28,782 nt of DNA. Source: CAYRLZ01 sp964425275. Lineage in GTDB: Bacteria; Hydrothermota; Tepidihabitantia; Tepidihabitantales; JBDRVQ01. This document shows positions 8,101 to 15,938 of the stretch, in pieces (position 1 is the stretch's first letter; the number at the start of each line of letters is the position of its first letter). The notes below the pieces were generated by a model that was given only the letters and a program-made list of their open reading frames with translations, was not told the origin of the DNA and searched no databases. The stretch covers positions 1 through 28,782 of the forward strand of contig CAYRLZ010000008.1 of assembly GCA_964425275.1 (NCBI GenBank), in the 5' to 3' direction. Both the position numbers and the translations under genes were made by a program.

Positions 8101-9413
8101 AATTCTCTTCTCCTTAAAAATTCTATCTCTTGCCGAGTGATGAAAGGGATTAAACTTTGCCTTAAAGAGAATCTTATCTCCTTTCGGCAGGCAGAAAGAT
8201 TGAGGCTAGTAATAACAAACTCGCCGATAATGAAGGCTAAACCAATTCCCAGTCCCTTTAATCCGATGTAGAGGAGGGGACTTATGAGCATATTGATAAC
8301 CGTGCCGATAAGGGTATTGATGAGGAGCAATTTTTCCCGATTGCCCGCGATGAGTCCAGTGGCATAGAGGGTAGAAAGGGTGGTTAAGGGGAGAAATAAG
8401 ACAAGAATTCGTAAGAGATTGCCCCCTTCAATATAATCCTTTCCAAACAAAACTGAAATGAGCGGTGACGGTATAATAAGAACGATGAGGACAATTGAAA
8501 GGGTCGTAAAGAGGATAATTCGGCTGAGGATGACAAATAATTTTGGCAGTTTAGAAAAATGGGTGGTGTAGGAAGAAGAGATTAAAGGGAGAAGGAGGAA
8601 ATGAGCAACCCGGTCAATGATTAGCGTAAAAAAGAGGAGGCGATACATCGCACTGTAAATCCCTAACTCTTGGGGTGTGCCAATAAATCCCAAAAGGATA
8701 ATACCGAAATAGGTATAGAAGACCTGTAAGATATTGATTGTGCCCAGGGGGAGGGCAGAGAAGAAGAGGTTCTTAAATTGCCGGAGATGAAAAGTGAGGC
8801 GAAGAGAGCCCGGCTTAATCTTTGTGTATAAGATTAATAGGAAACCAGTTCCAATTCCCTGACCAAAGAGATAAGAAATCGGAACTTTTAGATAGTCGCC
8901 AGTATTCTGGACAAAGATGAGGAGGAGAATTAGATAACTAAGTGACATAAGAACTCGGGTGATGCCAATATATTCCATTCTTTCTTTTGCCTGGAAGAAC
9001 CACTCTAAGGAAAAAGCGTTAATGAATAGAAAGAGGGAGTAGAGATAGAGGAGGTTTTTAACCACGGGTGGTTTTCTTAAAAAGGTGGCGATGATGGCTA
9101 AGATAAGAAATACGAAGACGGCAAGAATTAGACGGAGGCTTAAAAGATTATCGGTAATATTTTCTTCTTGATGCTGAGAGAGTCTTTTTACCCCTAAGGT
9201 TAATAATCCGAAATTAGCTAAGATTAAGCCATAGGAGACGAGGGAGAGGGAGAAATTTATCCAACCAAAATTGATAACGCCGACCTTTTGGGCGCAATAA
9301 AGGGTGGCAATGAAACCTAAGAGATGGGCAAGGATTTCGCCACCGAAGAGATAAATTGCATTCTTAAAAGGGCTGGGACGAGGTTGAGCGAAAGTCGCTT
9401 GATAGTTCGTCAT
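8097..9413 (-). CDS. Oligosaccharide flippase (Wzx/MATE-like polysaccharide exporter)
   Basis: A 438-residue integral membrane protein with about 12-14 hydrophobic helices, matching the polysaccharide-export branch of the MOP/MATE superfamily. Signs include the opening NAIYLFGGEILAHLLGF helix, the NFGLLTLGVKRLS stretch after the second and third helices, a FFQAKERMEYIG loop, and an S-x-L-x-x-G-K/D-Y type segment (LFGKDYIEGG) in the second half. It should carry lipid-linked glycan units across the inner membrane. ATG 9413 is chosen over TTG 9419: a TAGAAT box ends 5 nt before this ATG and no Shine-Dalgarno is seen, so the mRNA probably begins at the start codon. It heads a four-gene operon with the deacetylase, glycosyltransferase and M23 peptidase. 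Its upstream region holds hexamer tract B. Confidence 0.92.
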   Translation of the reverse strand: MTNYQATFAQPRPSPFKNAIYLFGGEILAHLLGFIATLYCAQKVGVINFGWINFSLSLVSYGLILANFGLLTLGVKRLSQHQEENITDNLLSLRLILAVFVFLILAIIATFLRKPPVVKNLLYLYSLFLFINAFSLEWFFQAKERMEYIGITRVLMSLSYLILLLIFVQNTGDYLKVPISYLFGQGIGTGFLLILYTKIKPGSLRLTFHLRQFKNLFFSALPLGTINILQVFYTYFGIILLGFIGTPQELGIYSAMYRLLFFTLIIDRVAHFLLLPLISSSYTTHFSKLPKLFVILSRIILFTTLSIVLIVLIIPSPLISVLFGKDYIEGGNLLRILVLFLPLTTLSTLYATGLIAGNREKLLLINTLIGTVINMLISPLLYIGLKGLGIGLAFIIGEFVITSLNLSACRKEIRFSLRQSLIPFITRQEIEFLRRREL

Positions 9414-9418
9414 TAACA

Positions 9419-9446
9419 ATTCTAATAGATTTAATTAAAAATTCAA
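9419..9446 (-). promoter_or_regulatory. Promoter of the polysaccharide operon, likely leaderless
   Basis: On the minus strand TTGAAT (9446-9441), a 16-bp spacer, then TAGAAT (9424-9419). The ATG at 9413 follows after 5 nt, so transcription would start on or within a couple of bases of the start codon. The -35 is imperfect, but the geometry matches the valS and uvrB promoters. Confidence 0.45.
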
Positions 9447-9460
9447 TAGGATGTTTGTAA

Positions 9461-9707
9461 GGGCGGAGAAAGAGATTCAGAGAAGGACAGAGAAAGAGGC
9501 ACAGGGATAGGATTAGAGAGCCTCACAGAGAACCTATCAGAATGAGACAGAGCAAGGGGCTGAGAAAGGGTAGGAGAAAGGGCAAGATATAGAGGCAGGG
9601 AAAGGGATTAAGGAAGGGATAGAGAAAGGGACAGGGTAAGAGACCTATTAAGGCATTAAGTAAGGGATAGGGTAAGGCACAGAGGGAACGATACCCTAAA
9701 AGAGAGC
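9461..9707 (+). repeat. Degenerate hexamer-phased polypurine tract, copy B
   Basis: About 40 purine-rich hexamers such as AGGGAT, AGAGAA, AGGGAC, AGGGTA and AGGCAC run in a nearly unbroken 6-nt register with one or two phase slips. Bases 9542-9631 align gap-free with the reverse complement of 1-90 (73 of 90 identical by hand count). The pyrimidine strand is the coding strand of the flippase operon that starts 48 bp downstream. GGG runs spaced 3-9 nt apart (9598-9636) could form G-quadruplexes, and the polypurine asymmetry could allow triplex DNA. The tract has frequent stops in the purine strand and no convincing protein. Confidence 0.8.
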
Positions 9708-9765
9708 AAAATTCCGATAAGTCTTGTAAAATGAAAGGGTTAAGCGAAATTTAACCGATTAATTT

Positions 9766-9784
9766 TTGGTCGCTAAACGACCAA
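9766..9784 (-). terminator. Perfect 7-bp hairpin downstream of the valS operon
   Basis: TTGGTCG (9766-9772) and CGACCAA (9778-9784) flank a 5-nt loop. It lies about 80 nt past the stop of the last gene of the valS group (stop at 9863, minus strand). It is followed on that strand by an AAAATTAAT stretch rather than a U-tract. A terminator is likely by position, though an operator is also possible. The rest of 9708-9862 shows nothing I can identify. Confidence 0.4.
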
Positions 9785-9862
9785 GCCTTAATTTAATCCA
9801 GTATCTCGGAAAAAATCCCCCTTGATAAATCTGTTATTACCTTCTTCGTCTCCACTAAAAAA

Positions 9863-10273
9863 TTAAGGAAATTTTAGGGAAAGAGAGACTTTTTGAGGTG
9901 AAAGGATTAAACTTATCCTTTTATTCTCCTTAAATTTGTAAAGATGGGCCGAGACATAGGCATCCGCAATATTTAAGATATGAACCGCGGCTGTCCACCA
10001 GATAAGGTTGCTCTTTTTCTCCTTATCCTTTTCTTTTAGGGTAAAATAAATTAAGGTTCCTTCGCCGAGGAGAAAGATTGTCCCCTTAATATAGTTTTCG
10101 GTATAAAACTGCCCGCCACCGGGAAAAAGGGCGGAGAAGAGTATCGCCTTATTAGGAGACTTTTCAAAGATGGGAATGCTTTCTCGGGGCGGCGGTTCTT
10201 TTAGGGTCTCCGGTTCTACCTGGGCGAATGTATTAAGAAACAAGAGGCAAGAGGTAAGAAGCAAAATCCGCAT
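9863..10273 (-). CDS. DUF5683-family envelope protein
   Basis: A 136-residue protein with a signal peptide (residues 1-18, ending TFAQ), then a Pro/Glu-rich stretch. The DUF5683 hallmark follows: SPNKAILFSALFPGGGQFY at about 39-57 and then hydrophobic helices (64-78, 91-107). The function of the family is unknown; members are small membrane proteins common in FCB bacteria. The open frame runs back to an ATG at 10348, but ATG 10273 gives a proper signal peptide and sits 4 nt after the stop of the OmpA-like gene, so it is preferred. It is the last of three genes that start with valS. The shared operon probably reflects compact packing rather than a shared task. Confidence 0.82.
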   Translation of the reverse strand: MRILLLTSCLLFLNTFAQVEPETLKEPPPRESIPIFEKSPNKAILFSALFPGGGQFYTENYIKGTIFLLGEGTLIYFTLKEKDKEKKSNLIWWTAAVHILNIADAYVSAHLYKFKENKRISLILSPQKVSLSLKFP

Positions 10274-10277
10274 CTCA

Positions 10278-10802
10278 TTACCGCTGGATGATAATCTCAC
10301 AGCGCCGCGGCGCTTCTCCGGAAGGTATTGGTTTACTGTCCGCACCACTGACCAGGTATATCCTTTCCTTAGGAATACCCATTAGGATTAAATAGTTGGC
10401 AATCACCTTGGCTTTGGCAAAAGCAAACTCCCAATTGGTTGGATAACTCTTAATTAACTTCTTCGGCGGGGGTGAATTTGAACTATAACCATAGATATAG
10501 ACATAACCACTTTCGGCGCTAATCTCAGGGATTATGGTATTTAACTCGGACTTCGCCTCTTCTTTTAGGATAAAGGACTCCTCATTCAGAAATAGTTCAT
10601 CCCAGGAAAATATAAAATGGCGGATGTGGGAGGTATCCTTTTCTTCGGTCTTCATCTTTAATTCTTCTATCTCCATTTGCCACATCTTATTCTCATCCGC
10701 CAGTTTTACCAAGGCGTCGCGCAGGGGGATATATTTTAGATTATAAAAGATGAGAAAGGCAAAAAAGGTTATCAGGAAAAGAATAACTGATAGGTATTTC
10801 AT
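10278..10802 (-). CDS. OmpA/MotB-like single-span envelope protein
   Basis: A 174-residue protein with one N-terminal membrane segment (4-20), a short coiled-coil-like stretch (25-53) and an OmpA C-terminal-like domain (about 63-174). The domain shows TNWEFAFAKAKVIANYL at 122-138 followed by GIPKERI and RRCEIII near the end, the usual order in the family. Such domains normally bind peptidoglycan through an Asp in a G-H-T-D type motif and an Arg in L-S-x-x-R-A. Here these appear as Ser108 (GYSSN) and Lys130, so standard diaminopimelate binding may be lost or changed. The ATG overlaps the valS TGA (ATGA), and the next gene starts 4 nt after its stop. The membrane topology is like that of MotB. 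Confidence 0.85.
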   Translation of the reverse strand: MKYLSVILFLITFFAFLIFYNLKYIPLRDALVKLADENKMWQMEIEELKMKTEEKDTSHIRHFIFSWDELFLNEESFILKEEAKSELNTIIPEISAESGYVYIYGYSSNSPPPKKLIKSYPTNWEFAFAKAKVIANYLILMGIPKERIYLVSGADSKPIPSGEAPRRCEIIIQR

Positions 10803-13408
10803 ATTAAATAAGAGAGATTATTGTTTAACCTTTTCAACTTCTCTTCAAATTCTTTCTTTCTCGCCTCTTCCCTTATTTTAATCTCCGGCTTTGCCTTTTT
10901 TAAGAATTCTTCATCCCTTAGGTGCGATTCAATCTTTGCCAGTTCCTGCTTTAATTGAGCAATCTCCTTTTCAATCCGCTCTCTCTCTTTCTTGACATCA
11001 ATTATCTCTGCTAAGGGGAGATAGAATTCAAATGTCGGTGTGGAATAAGAGGAAGAGATTGGTGGTCTTTTTTCGGTCAGGGCGATTTCTTTAACTTTTG
11101 CCAGAGAAGCGAGGTGTTCAAGATTATCGCGCAGGAATTCAATTAAGGGTTTTCTGGTTAGTAGTGGGTTAATCAGCAAAAGGAGTTCGGTCTTTGGATT
11201 GATATTTAATTCACTTCTAATCGCTCTTATTCCTTTTATTATCTCCTGCATTGCGGAGACTAATTCGACTCGCTCCGAGATAGTCGCCGGAATCGCTTCG
11301 GGCCATTTTTCTTCCAGGAGGCTTTTGGAGAAATTAAATCTCTGCCAGAGCTCTTCGGTCAGGAAGGGCATTATCGGATGGAGGAGTTTTAGACAATTTT
11401 TGAAGATGAGCGAGATAACCCAAAGACCAGTTTCGTCTTTTTCCTGAAGCCGCTTCTTGGTGAACTCTAAATACCAATCGCAGAAGGTATGCCAGAAGAA
11501 ATTGTAGAGGGCAGCAGCATAAGCGGAAAAATTGTAATTAGCTAAATTTCGGTTCACATCTTTTAGGAGATTATTAAATTGGTGGATAATCCATTCGTCA
11601 ATCGCCGTAAATTGATTAGGGCATAAACTGGCCGCATCTTTTTTGAGATAAGGATAAAGTAATCTTGCCGAATTCCAGACCTTATTGGCAAAATTCCTAC
11701 CCAAGACTACCCTCTCTTCCCAGAATCGAAAACTCTGGGACTGGGTCTCTAAATAGGTGAGGGTAAAACGTAAGGCGTCACTACCGTATTTTTCAATTAA
11801 GAGATTGGGGTCAACGCCAATCCCGCGGCTTCGGCTCATCCGCTCACCTTTCTGGGAAAGAACTGTTGAATGGATGTAAACGGTATGGAAGGGGATTTTT
11901 TTGATAAAATATAGGCTGGAAAAGACCATCCGGGCAACCCAGAGGAAGATAATATCCGGGTCGGTTATTAAGACATCCGTCGGATAATATAATTCCATAT
12001 CCTTGGTATTCTCGGGCCAACCGAGGGTAGAAAATGGCCAGAGGGCGGAGGAAAACCAGGTGTCTAAGATATCCTCATCCTGTTTGATATTTTTCCCTTT
12101 ACACCTCGGGCAATCGTTTGGGTCTTTTCGTAAGGCCATTATCTCATTACAATCCAGGCAATAAAATACCGGAATTCGGTGTCCCCACCAGAGTTGCCTT
12201 GATATACACCAGTCTTTAATATTCCTCAGCCAATCCAAATATACCTTCTGCCAACGCTCCGGGACAAATTTTACTGCTCCTTCTTCCACGGCCCAAATCG
12301 CGGGTTTAGCGAGTTCAGCCATCCTTAAAAACCACTGCAAAGAAAGGAGGGGTTCGGTTGGTGTATCGCAACGGACACAGGTCTTTAACGGAACCGAATA
12401 ATTCTCTTCTTTTATCAAAAGCCCTTCTTTCTTTAAGTCTTCTAAGATTTTCTCTCGTGCCTCCTCCCGAATTAGCCCTTGATATTTACCACCCTCTTTG
12501 GTGATGCGGGCATCTTCATCAATTACTTTGATAAAGGGTAGATTATGAGCCTGGCCAATCTCAAAGTCTACTGGGTCGTGGGCTGGGGTTACCTTTACCG
12601 CCCCGGTCCCAAATTCCTTATCAACTCGGGAATCGGCAATAATGGGAATTTCCCGGTTCATCAGAGGTAGGATAACTTTCTTGCCGATGAGTTTCTTATA
12701 TCTCTCATCTTCAGGATTTACCGCAACGGCAGTATCGCCAAGCATTGTCTCCGGGCGGGTCGTCGCTACAATGACATCACTTTTCCCACCCGCCGCCGGA
12801 TATCTGATGAACCATAATCTTCCCGCTATCTCTTTGGTTTTAACCTCTAAATCCGAGATGGCCGTTTTACATCTCGGGCAAAAGTTTATAATGCGATAGT
12901 CCCGATAGATGAGACCATTCTCATAATAACGGCAAAATGCCTCCCTTACCGCCCGGGAACAGGTTTCATCCATTGTGAAGCGCATCCTTTCCCAATCGCA
13001 GAGACAGCCTAAGGCCTTTAATTGGTTGATGATGGTCTTTTCGTATTTTTCCTTCCACTGCCAGGCTCTTTTTAAGAATCCTTCCCGGCCTAAGTCAAAA
13101 CGGGTCTTGCCTTCCTTTTTTAACTCCTTTTCAATCTGATTGTGGGTGCCGATTGAGGCGTGGTCGGTTCCCGGGACCCAGAGGGTCTCAAAACCAGCCA
13201 TCTTCTTCTTTCGGATAAGAATATCCTGGAGTGTATTATTTAAGGCATGCCCGATATGGAGCGAACCAGTGATATTGGGTGGTGGGATAGATATGACAAA
13301 CTTTTTCTTGGTTAAATCCCCTTGGGCATGATAGTAGCGATTTTCTTCCCAGAAGGAATAGATTCTTTTCTCAATATCTTTTGGGTTATAGACCTTTTCA
13401 AATTCCAT
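10799..13408 (-). CDS. valS: Valyl-tRNA synthetase
   Basis: An 869-residue class Ia aminoacyl-tRNA synthetase that charges tRNA-Val in the cytoplasm. Seen in order: HIGH at 51-54 within PPPNITGSLHIGHALNN; Cys pairs CPRC (near 178) and CVRC/CLDC-CPRC; the CP1 editing domain with TTRPETMLGDTAVAV; a KMSKS-equivalent RMSRS at 523-527; an anticodon-binding helical domain; and a C-terminal coiled coil from about residue 795. Both Lys residues of KMSKS are Arg, a conservative but uncommon change. Length is typical to slightly short. ATG 13408 is preceded by TATAAT with a 6-nt gap and no Shine-Dalgarno, pointing to a leaderless mRNA. The next gene overlaps its stop by 4 nt. Confidence 0.98.
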   Translation of the reverse strand: MEFEKVYNPKDIEKRIYSFWEENRYYHAQGDLTKKKFVISIPPPNITGSLHIGHALNNTLQDILIRKKKMAGFETLWVPGTDHASIGTHNQIEKELKKEGKTRFDLGREGFLKRAWQWKEKYEKTIINQLKALGCLCDWERMRFTMDETCSRAVREAFCRYYENGLIYRDYRIINFCPRCKTAISDLEVKTKEIAGRLWFIRYPAAGGKSDVIVATTRPETMLGDTAVAVNPEDERYKKLIGKKVILPLMNREIPIIADSRVDKEFGTGAVKVTPAHDPVDFEIGQAHNLPFIKVIDEDARITKEGGKYQGLIREEAREKILEDLKKEGLLIKEENYSVPLKTCVRCDTPTEPLLSLQWFLRMAELAKPAIWAVEEGAVKFVPERWQKVYLDWLRNIKDWCISRQLWWGHRIPVFYCLDCNEIMALRKDPNDCPRCKGKNIKQDEDILDTWFSSALWPFSTLGWPENTKDMELYYPTDVLITDPDIIFLWVARMVFSSLYFIKKIPFHTVYIHSTVLSQKGERMSRSRGIGVDPNLLIEKYGSDALRFTLTYLETQSQSFRFWEERVVLGRNFANKVWNSARLLYPYLKKDAASLCPNQFTAIDEWIIHQFNNLLKDVNRNLANYNFSAYAAALYNFFWHTFCDWYLEFTKKRLQEKDETGLWVISLIFKNCLKLLHPIMPFLTEELWQRFNFSKSLLEEKWPEAIPATISERVELVSAMQEIIKGIRAIRSELNINPKTELLLLINPLLTRKPLIEFLRDNLEHLASLAKVKEIALTEKRPPISSSYSTPTFEFYLPLAEIIDVKKERERIEKEIAQLKQELAKIESHLRDEEFLKKAKPEIKIREEARKKEFEEKLKRLNNNLSYLI

Positions 13409-13414
13409 TTAGAG

Positions 13415-13442
13415 ATTATAACAAAGAATTTAGCCTCGTCAA
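13415..13442 (-). promoter_or_regulatory. valS promoter, leaderless geometry
   Basis: On the minus strand TTGACG (13442-13437), a 16-bp spacer ending in TGT (extended -10), TATAAT (13420-13415), then 6 nt and ATG at 13408. A start 7 nt after the -10 box would fall on the A of the ATG. This is the clearest leaderless arrangement in the window. Confidence 0.65.
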
Positions 13443-13532
13443 CAATCGGCGATTAAGAAGTGGTTTAGTATATTTCATTATTGATTAACTTCGGACAATT
13501 TCTAATAGGGTGAAAGTGCCGGCGGTGAAGAG

Positions 13533-14756
13533 CTACTTTATTTTTCTAAGTATCTCTATTGAATGGTATTTATCGGAGGTAAATCTCAGGAAATAAATCC
13601 CGCTGGCGATTCTCTTCCCGGAATTATCCCGGCCATCCCAGATGACGGTGCCTCCATTGGACCTTCCCAGTTCAAATCTCTTTATCTTTTCTCCCAGAAG
13701 GTTATAAATTGCGATATTTACCTTATTGCCTTGCTTTGCCTGGGGTTCATATTTAATTAAGGTTCTATCCGAAAAAGGATTGGGTGAAATCTGGTAGGTG
13801 GCTAAGGGCTTTTTAAGGGTCTCGTAGGAATGAATCCCAAGTCCGGCGGAATACCAGACATCATTTTTTGGACCACCGTCATTTCCTCCCAAGAGCCAAA
13901 TCTTATTCTGGAAAGCAACCAATGTGTGGCACCGCCTGGCTGACCAGGGAGCAGAGGTATTTGCTTGTGTCCAGTTCACACCATCGCTTGAATACCAGAC
14001 ATCATTTCTTAGACCAATCGTATCCCGGCCACCAATAACCCAAATCTTATTATCAAAGACCACCGCTGGATAACAGCCGCGTGCTGGCCAGAGAGCCGAG
14101 GGTGTTGCCAAAATCCAGTTCACCCCATCGGTTGAATACCAGACATCACTTCTTAAACTGCGGTCATTTCCTCCCAAGAGCCAAATCTTATTGTCAAAGA
14201 CAACCGCACTATGACGACACCTTGGTGACCAGTTAGCCGAATCAGTCGCTAAAATCCAGTTCGCCCCATCGGTTGAATACCAGACATCATTTCTGAGAAT
14301 TAAATCTTGGTCCTCGCCGCCGAGTAGCCAAATCTTATTGTTAAAAAGAACGGCCCGATGACCCCATCTTGGTGACCAAGGAGCTGAGGCGGTTGCTCTC
14401 TCCCAGTTTAAGCCATCTGCGGAATACCAGACATCGTTTCTAAATCTAACGGTATCACATCCACCGAATAGCCAAATGGTATCATTGCGGGCGACCGATG
14501 CCGGACCGTGTCGGGCGGTCCAAGGGGCCGAGGCGGTTACCTCAATCCAGTTGACACCATCGGTTGAATACCAGACATCATTCTTCCATCTATTGTCATC
14601 ACCCCCGCCGAGCACCCAAATTCGGTTATTGGCTACGACCGATGTGTGTCCCCATCTTGGTGACCAACCAGCCGAATCGGTAGATTTTACCCAAGACATC
14701 TGAGCGAAAAGGGGTCCCAGTGATAAAATGATTATTATTAATAACCGTCCATTCAT
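13533..14756 (-). CDS. Secreted kelch-repeat beta-propeller with T9SS sorting domain
   Basis: A 407-residue protein. Signal peptide 1-19 (ending FAQ). Residues 28-305 are six kelch-like units of 47-49 residues (starting near 28, 77, 125, 174, 221 and 269). Each has W-x-x-R, a hydrophobic strand, N-K-I-W-L-L-G-G and NDVWYS; units 1-5 continue as DGxNW. Together they should close a six-bladed propeller. Residues 320-407 form a T9SS type A sorting domain: SPNPFSDRT, a beta sandwich, then GIYFLRF and a basic tail. The protein is expected on the cell surface or released; its ligand is unknown. The start lies 21 nt after the acyl-CoA dehydrogenase stop, so it may be read from that transcript, although the functions are unrelated. 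Confidence 0.9.
   Translation of the reverse strand: MNGRLLIIIILSLGPLFAQMSWVKSTDSAGWSPRWGHTSVVANNRIWVLGGGDDNRWKNDVWYSTDGVNWIEVTASAPWTARHGPASVARNDTIWLFGGCDTVRFRNDVWYSADGLNWERATASAPWSPRWGHRAVLFNNKIWLLGGEDQDLILRNDVWYSTDGANWILATDSANWSPRCRHSAVVFDNKIWLLGGNDRSLRSDVWYSTDGVNWILATPSALWPARGCYPAVVFDNKIWVIGGRDTIGLRNDVWYSSDGVNWTQANTSAPWSARRCHTLVAFQNKIWLLGGNDGGPKNDVWYSAGLGIHSYETLKKPLATYQISPNPFSDRTLIKYEPQAKQGNKVNIAIYNLLGEKIKRFELGRSNGGTVIWDGRDNSGKRIASGIYFLRFTSDKYHSIEILRKIK
13842..14675 (-). repeat. Six in-frame tandem repeats of about 140-147 bp within the kelch gene
   Basis: The DNA coding the kelch units is itself repetitive: blocks such as GAATACCAGACATCATTT and CCAAATCTTATT (+ strand) recur about every 140-147 bp. 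The high identity at DNA level suggests recent duplication or gene conversion between blades and makes copy-number change likely. Confidence 0.8.
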
Positions 14757-14777
14757 ATTTTATTAAAAGGGGAGAAG

Positions 14778-15920
14778 TTAGCCGATAACACTCCGGGCAA
14801 TGACAATTTTCTGAATCTCAGAGGTCCCTTCATAGATTTCCATACACTTGGCATCTCGGTAGTATCTTTCAACCGCATAGTCCTTGGTATAGCCGTAGCC
14901 GCCGTGAATCTGAACCGCATTTTTTGTTACTTCAACGGCCACCTGAGCGGCAAAGAGTTTGGACATTGCTGACTCTTTGGAAAATCTTGGCATACCCTTA
15001 TCCTTACAGAATGCCGCATAGTAGACTAAAAATCTTGCCGCCTGAATTTTTGTTGCCATATCGGCCAGCATCTCCTGAATCATCTCAAATTCGTAGAGGT
15101 ATTTGCCAAACTGCTTTCTTTCCTTAGAATATTGAACCGCCTTTTCAAAAGCGGCCTGGGAGATGCCAACGGCCTGGGCACCAATATCAATTCGGGAGCA
15201 GTCGAGGGTATGGAGGGCAATCTTAAAGCCTTCGCCTTCCTTACCTAAGAGATTCTCTTTTGGCACCGGGCAGTCTTCAAACACAAGTTCGCAGTTAGCG
15301 GTTGCCCGAATGCCCATCAGGTCTTCATGTTTGCCAATGGAAAATCCTTTATATCCCTTCTCGGTGATGAAGGCACAGATTCCTTTATATCCCTTGGTTT
15401 TGTCAATTGTGGCGAAGACCAGAAAGACATCAGCCGCACCGCCGTTAGTGATAAATCTTTTTGTGCCGTTGAGGATGTAGTAATCGCCTTCTAATCGGGC
15501 GGTTGTTTCCAAAGATGCCGGGTCAGAACCGACATTGGGTTCGGTTAAAGCAAAGGCACCAAGTTTTTCACCACTGGCTAAGGGCGGTAGGTAGCGTTTC
15601 TTCTGCTCTTCGGTGCCAAAGGTCAAAATGGGATAAGAGACGAGGGAATTATTCACTGCAACAATTACACCGGTTGAGGCACAGGCCTTAGAGATTTCTT
15701 CCACCGCAATCGCCAAACTAATGAAGTCCATTCCGGCACCGCCGTATTTTTCCGGGACAATCATTCCCATCAAACCAAGTTCGGCGAGTTTTTTTATGTT
15801 TTCTTTGGGGAATTCACCGGTTCGGTCGTATTCGGAAGCGACTGGTTCCAATTGCTCTTTGGCAAACTTTCTCACCATCTCTTGAATCATCTTCTGGTTT
15901 TCGGTTAATTCAAAGTTCAT
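14778..15920 (-). CDS. Acyl-CoA dehydrogenase, short/medium-chain (butyryl-CoA dehydrogenase-like)
   Basis: A 380-residue FAD enzyme that oxidises acyl-CoA to trans-2-enoyl-CoA, or runs in reverse in fermenters when paired with an electron-transfer flavoprotein. All landmarks are present: FALTEPNVGSD (123-133), ERKQFG (267-272, with the FAD-contacting Arg and Phe), HGGYGYTKDY and RYYRDAK, and the catalytic base Glu364 in IYEGTSE. Length is normal. A strong Shine-Dalgarno (GAGGAGG) lies just before ATG 15920. It directly follows the second acyl-CoA dehydrogenase (18-nt gap) in a CoA-transferase/dehydrogenase operon. Exact chain length or substrate cannot be set from sequence; the CoA-transferase neighbours suggest a dicarboxylic or branched-chain acid pathway. 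Confidence 0.95.
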   Translation of the reverse strand: MNFELTENQKMIQEMVRKFAKEQLEPVASEYDRTGEFPKENIKKLAELGLMGMIVPEKYGGAGMDFISLAIAVEEISKACASTGVIVAVNNSLVSYPILTFGTEEQKKRYLPPLASGEKLGAFALTEPNVGSDPASLETTARLEGDYYILNGTKRFITNGGAADVFLVFATIDKTKGYKGICAFITEKGYKGFSIGKHEDLMGIRATANCELVFEDCPVPKENLLGKEGEGFKIALHTLDCSRIDIGAQAVGISQAAFEKAVQYSKERKQFGKYLYEFEMIQEMLADMATKIQAARFLVYYAAFCKDKGMPRFSKESAMSKLFAAQVAVEVTKNAVQIHGGYGYTKDYAVERYYRDAKCMEIYEGTSEIQKIVIARSVIG

Positions 15921-15938
15921 ATTTCCTCCTCAATTATT

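Noticed and set aside
9461..9707. CRISPR array or telomere-like repeat
   Set aside because: There are no conserved repeats separated by unique spacers and no cas genes; the units are 6 nt and too degenerate for a telomeric repeat.
13443..13532. Terminator between the kelch gene and valS
   Set aside because: GC-rich GCCGGC is present near 13520, but no stem with a U-tract could be built.
13563..13760. Plus-strand frame opposite the T9SS tail of the kelch gene
   Set aside because: The minus strand codes for a clear sorting domain across the same bases.
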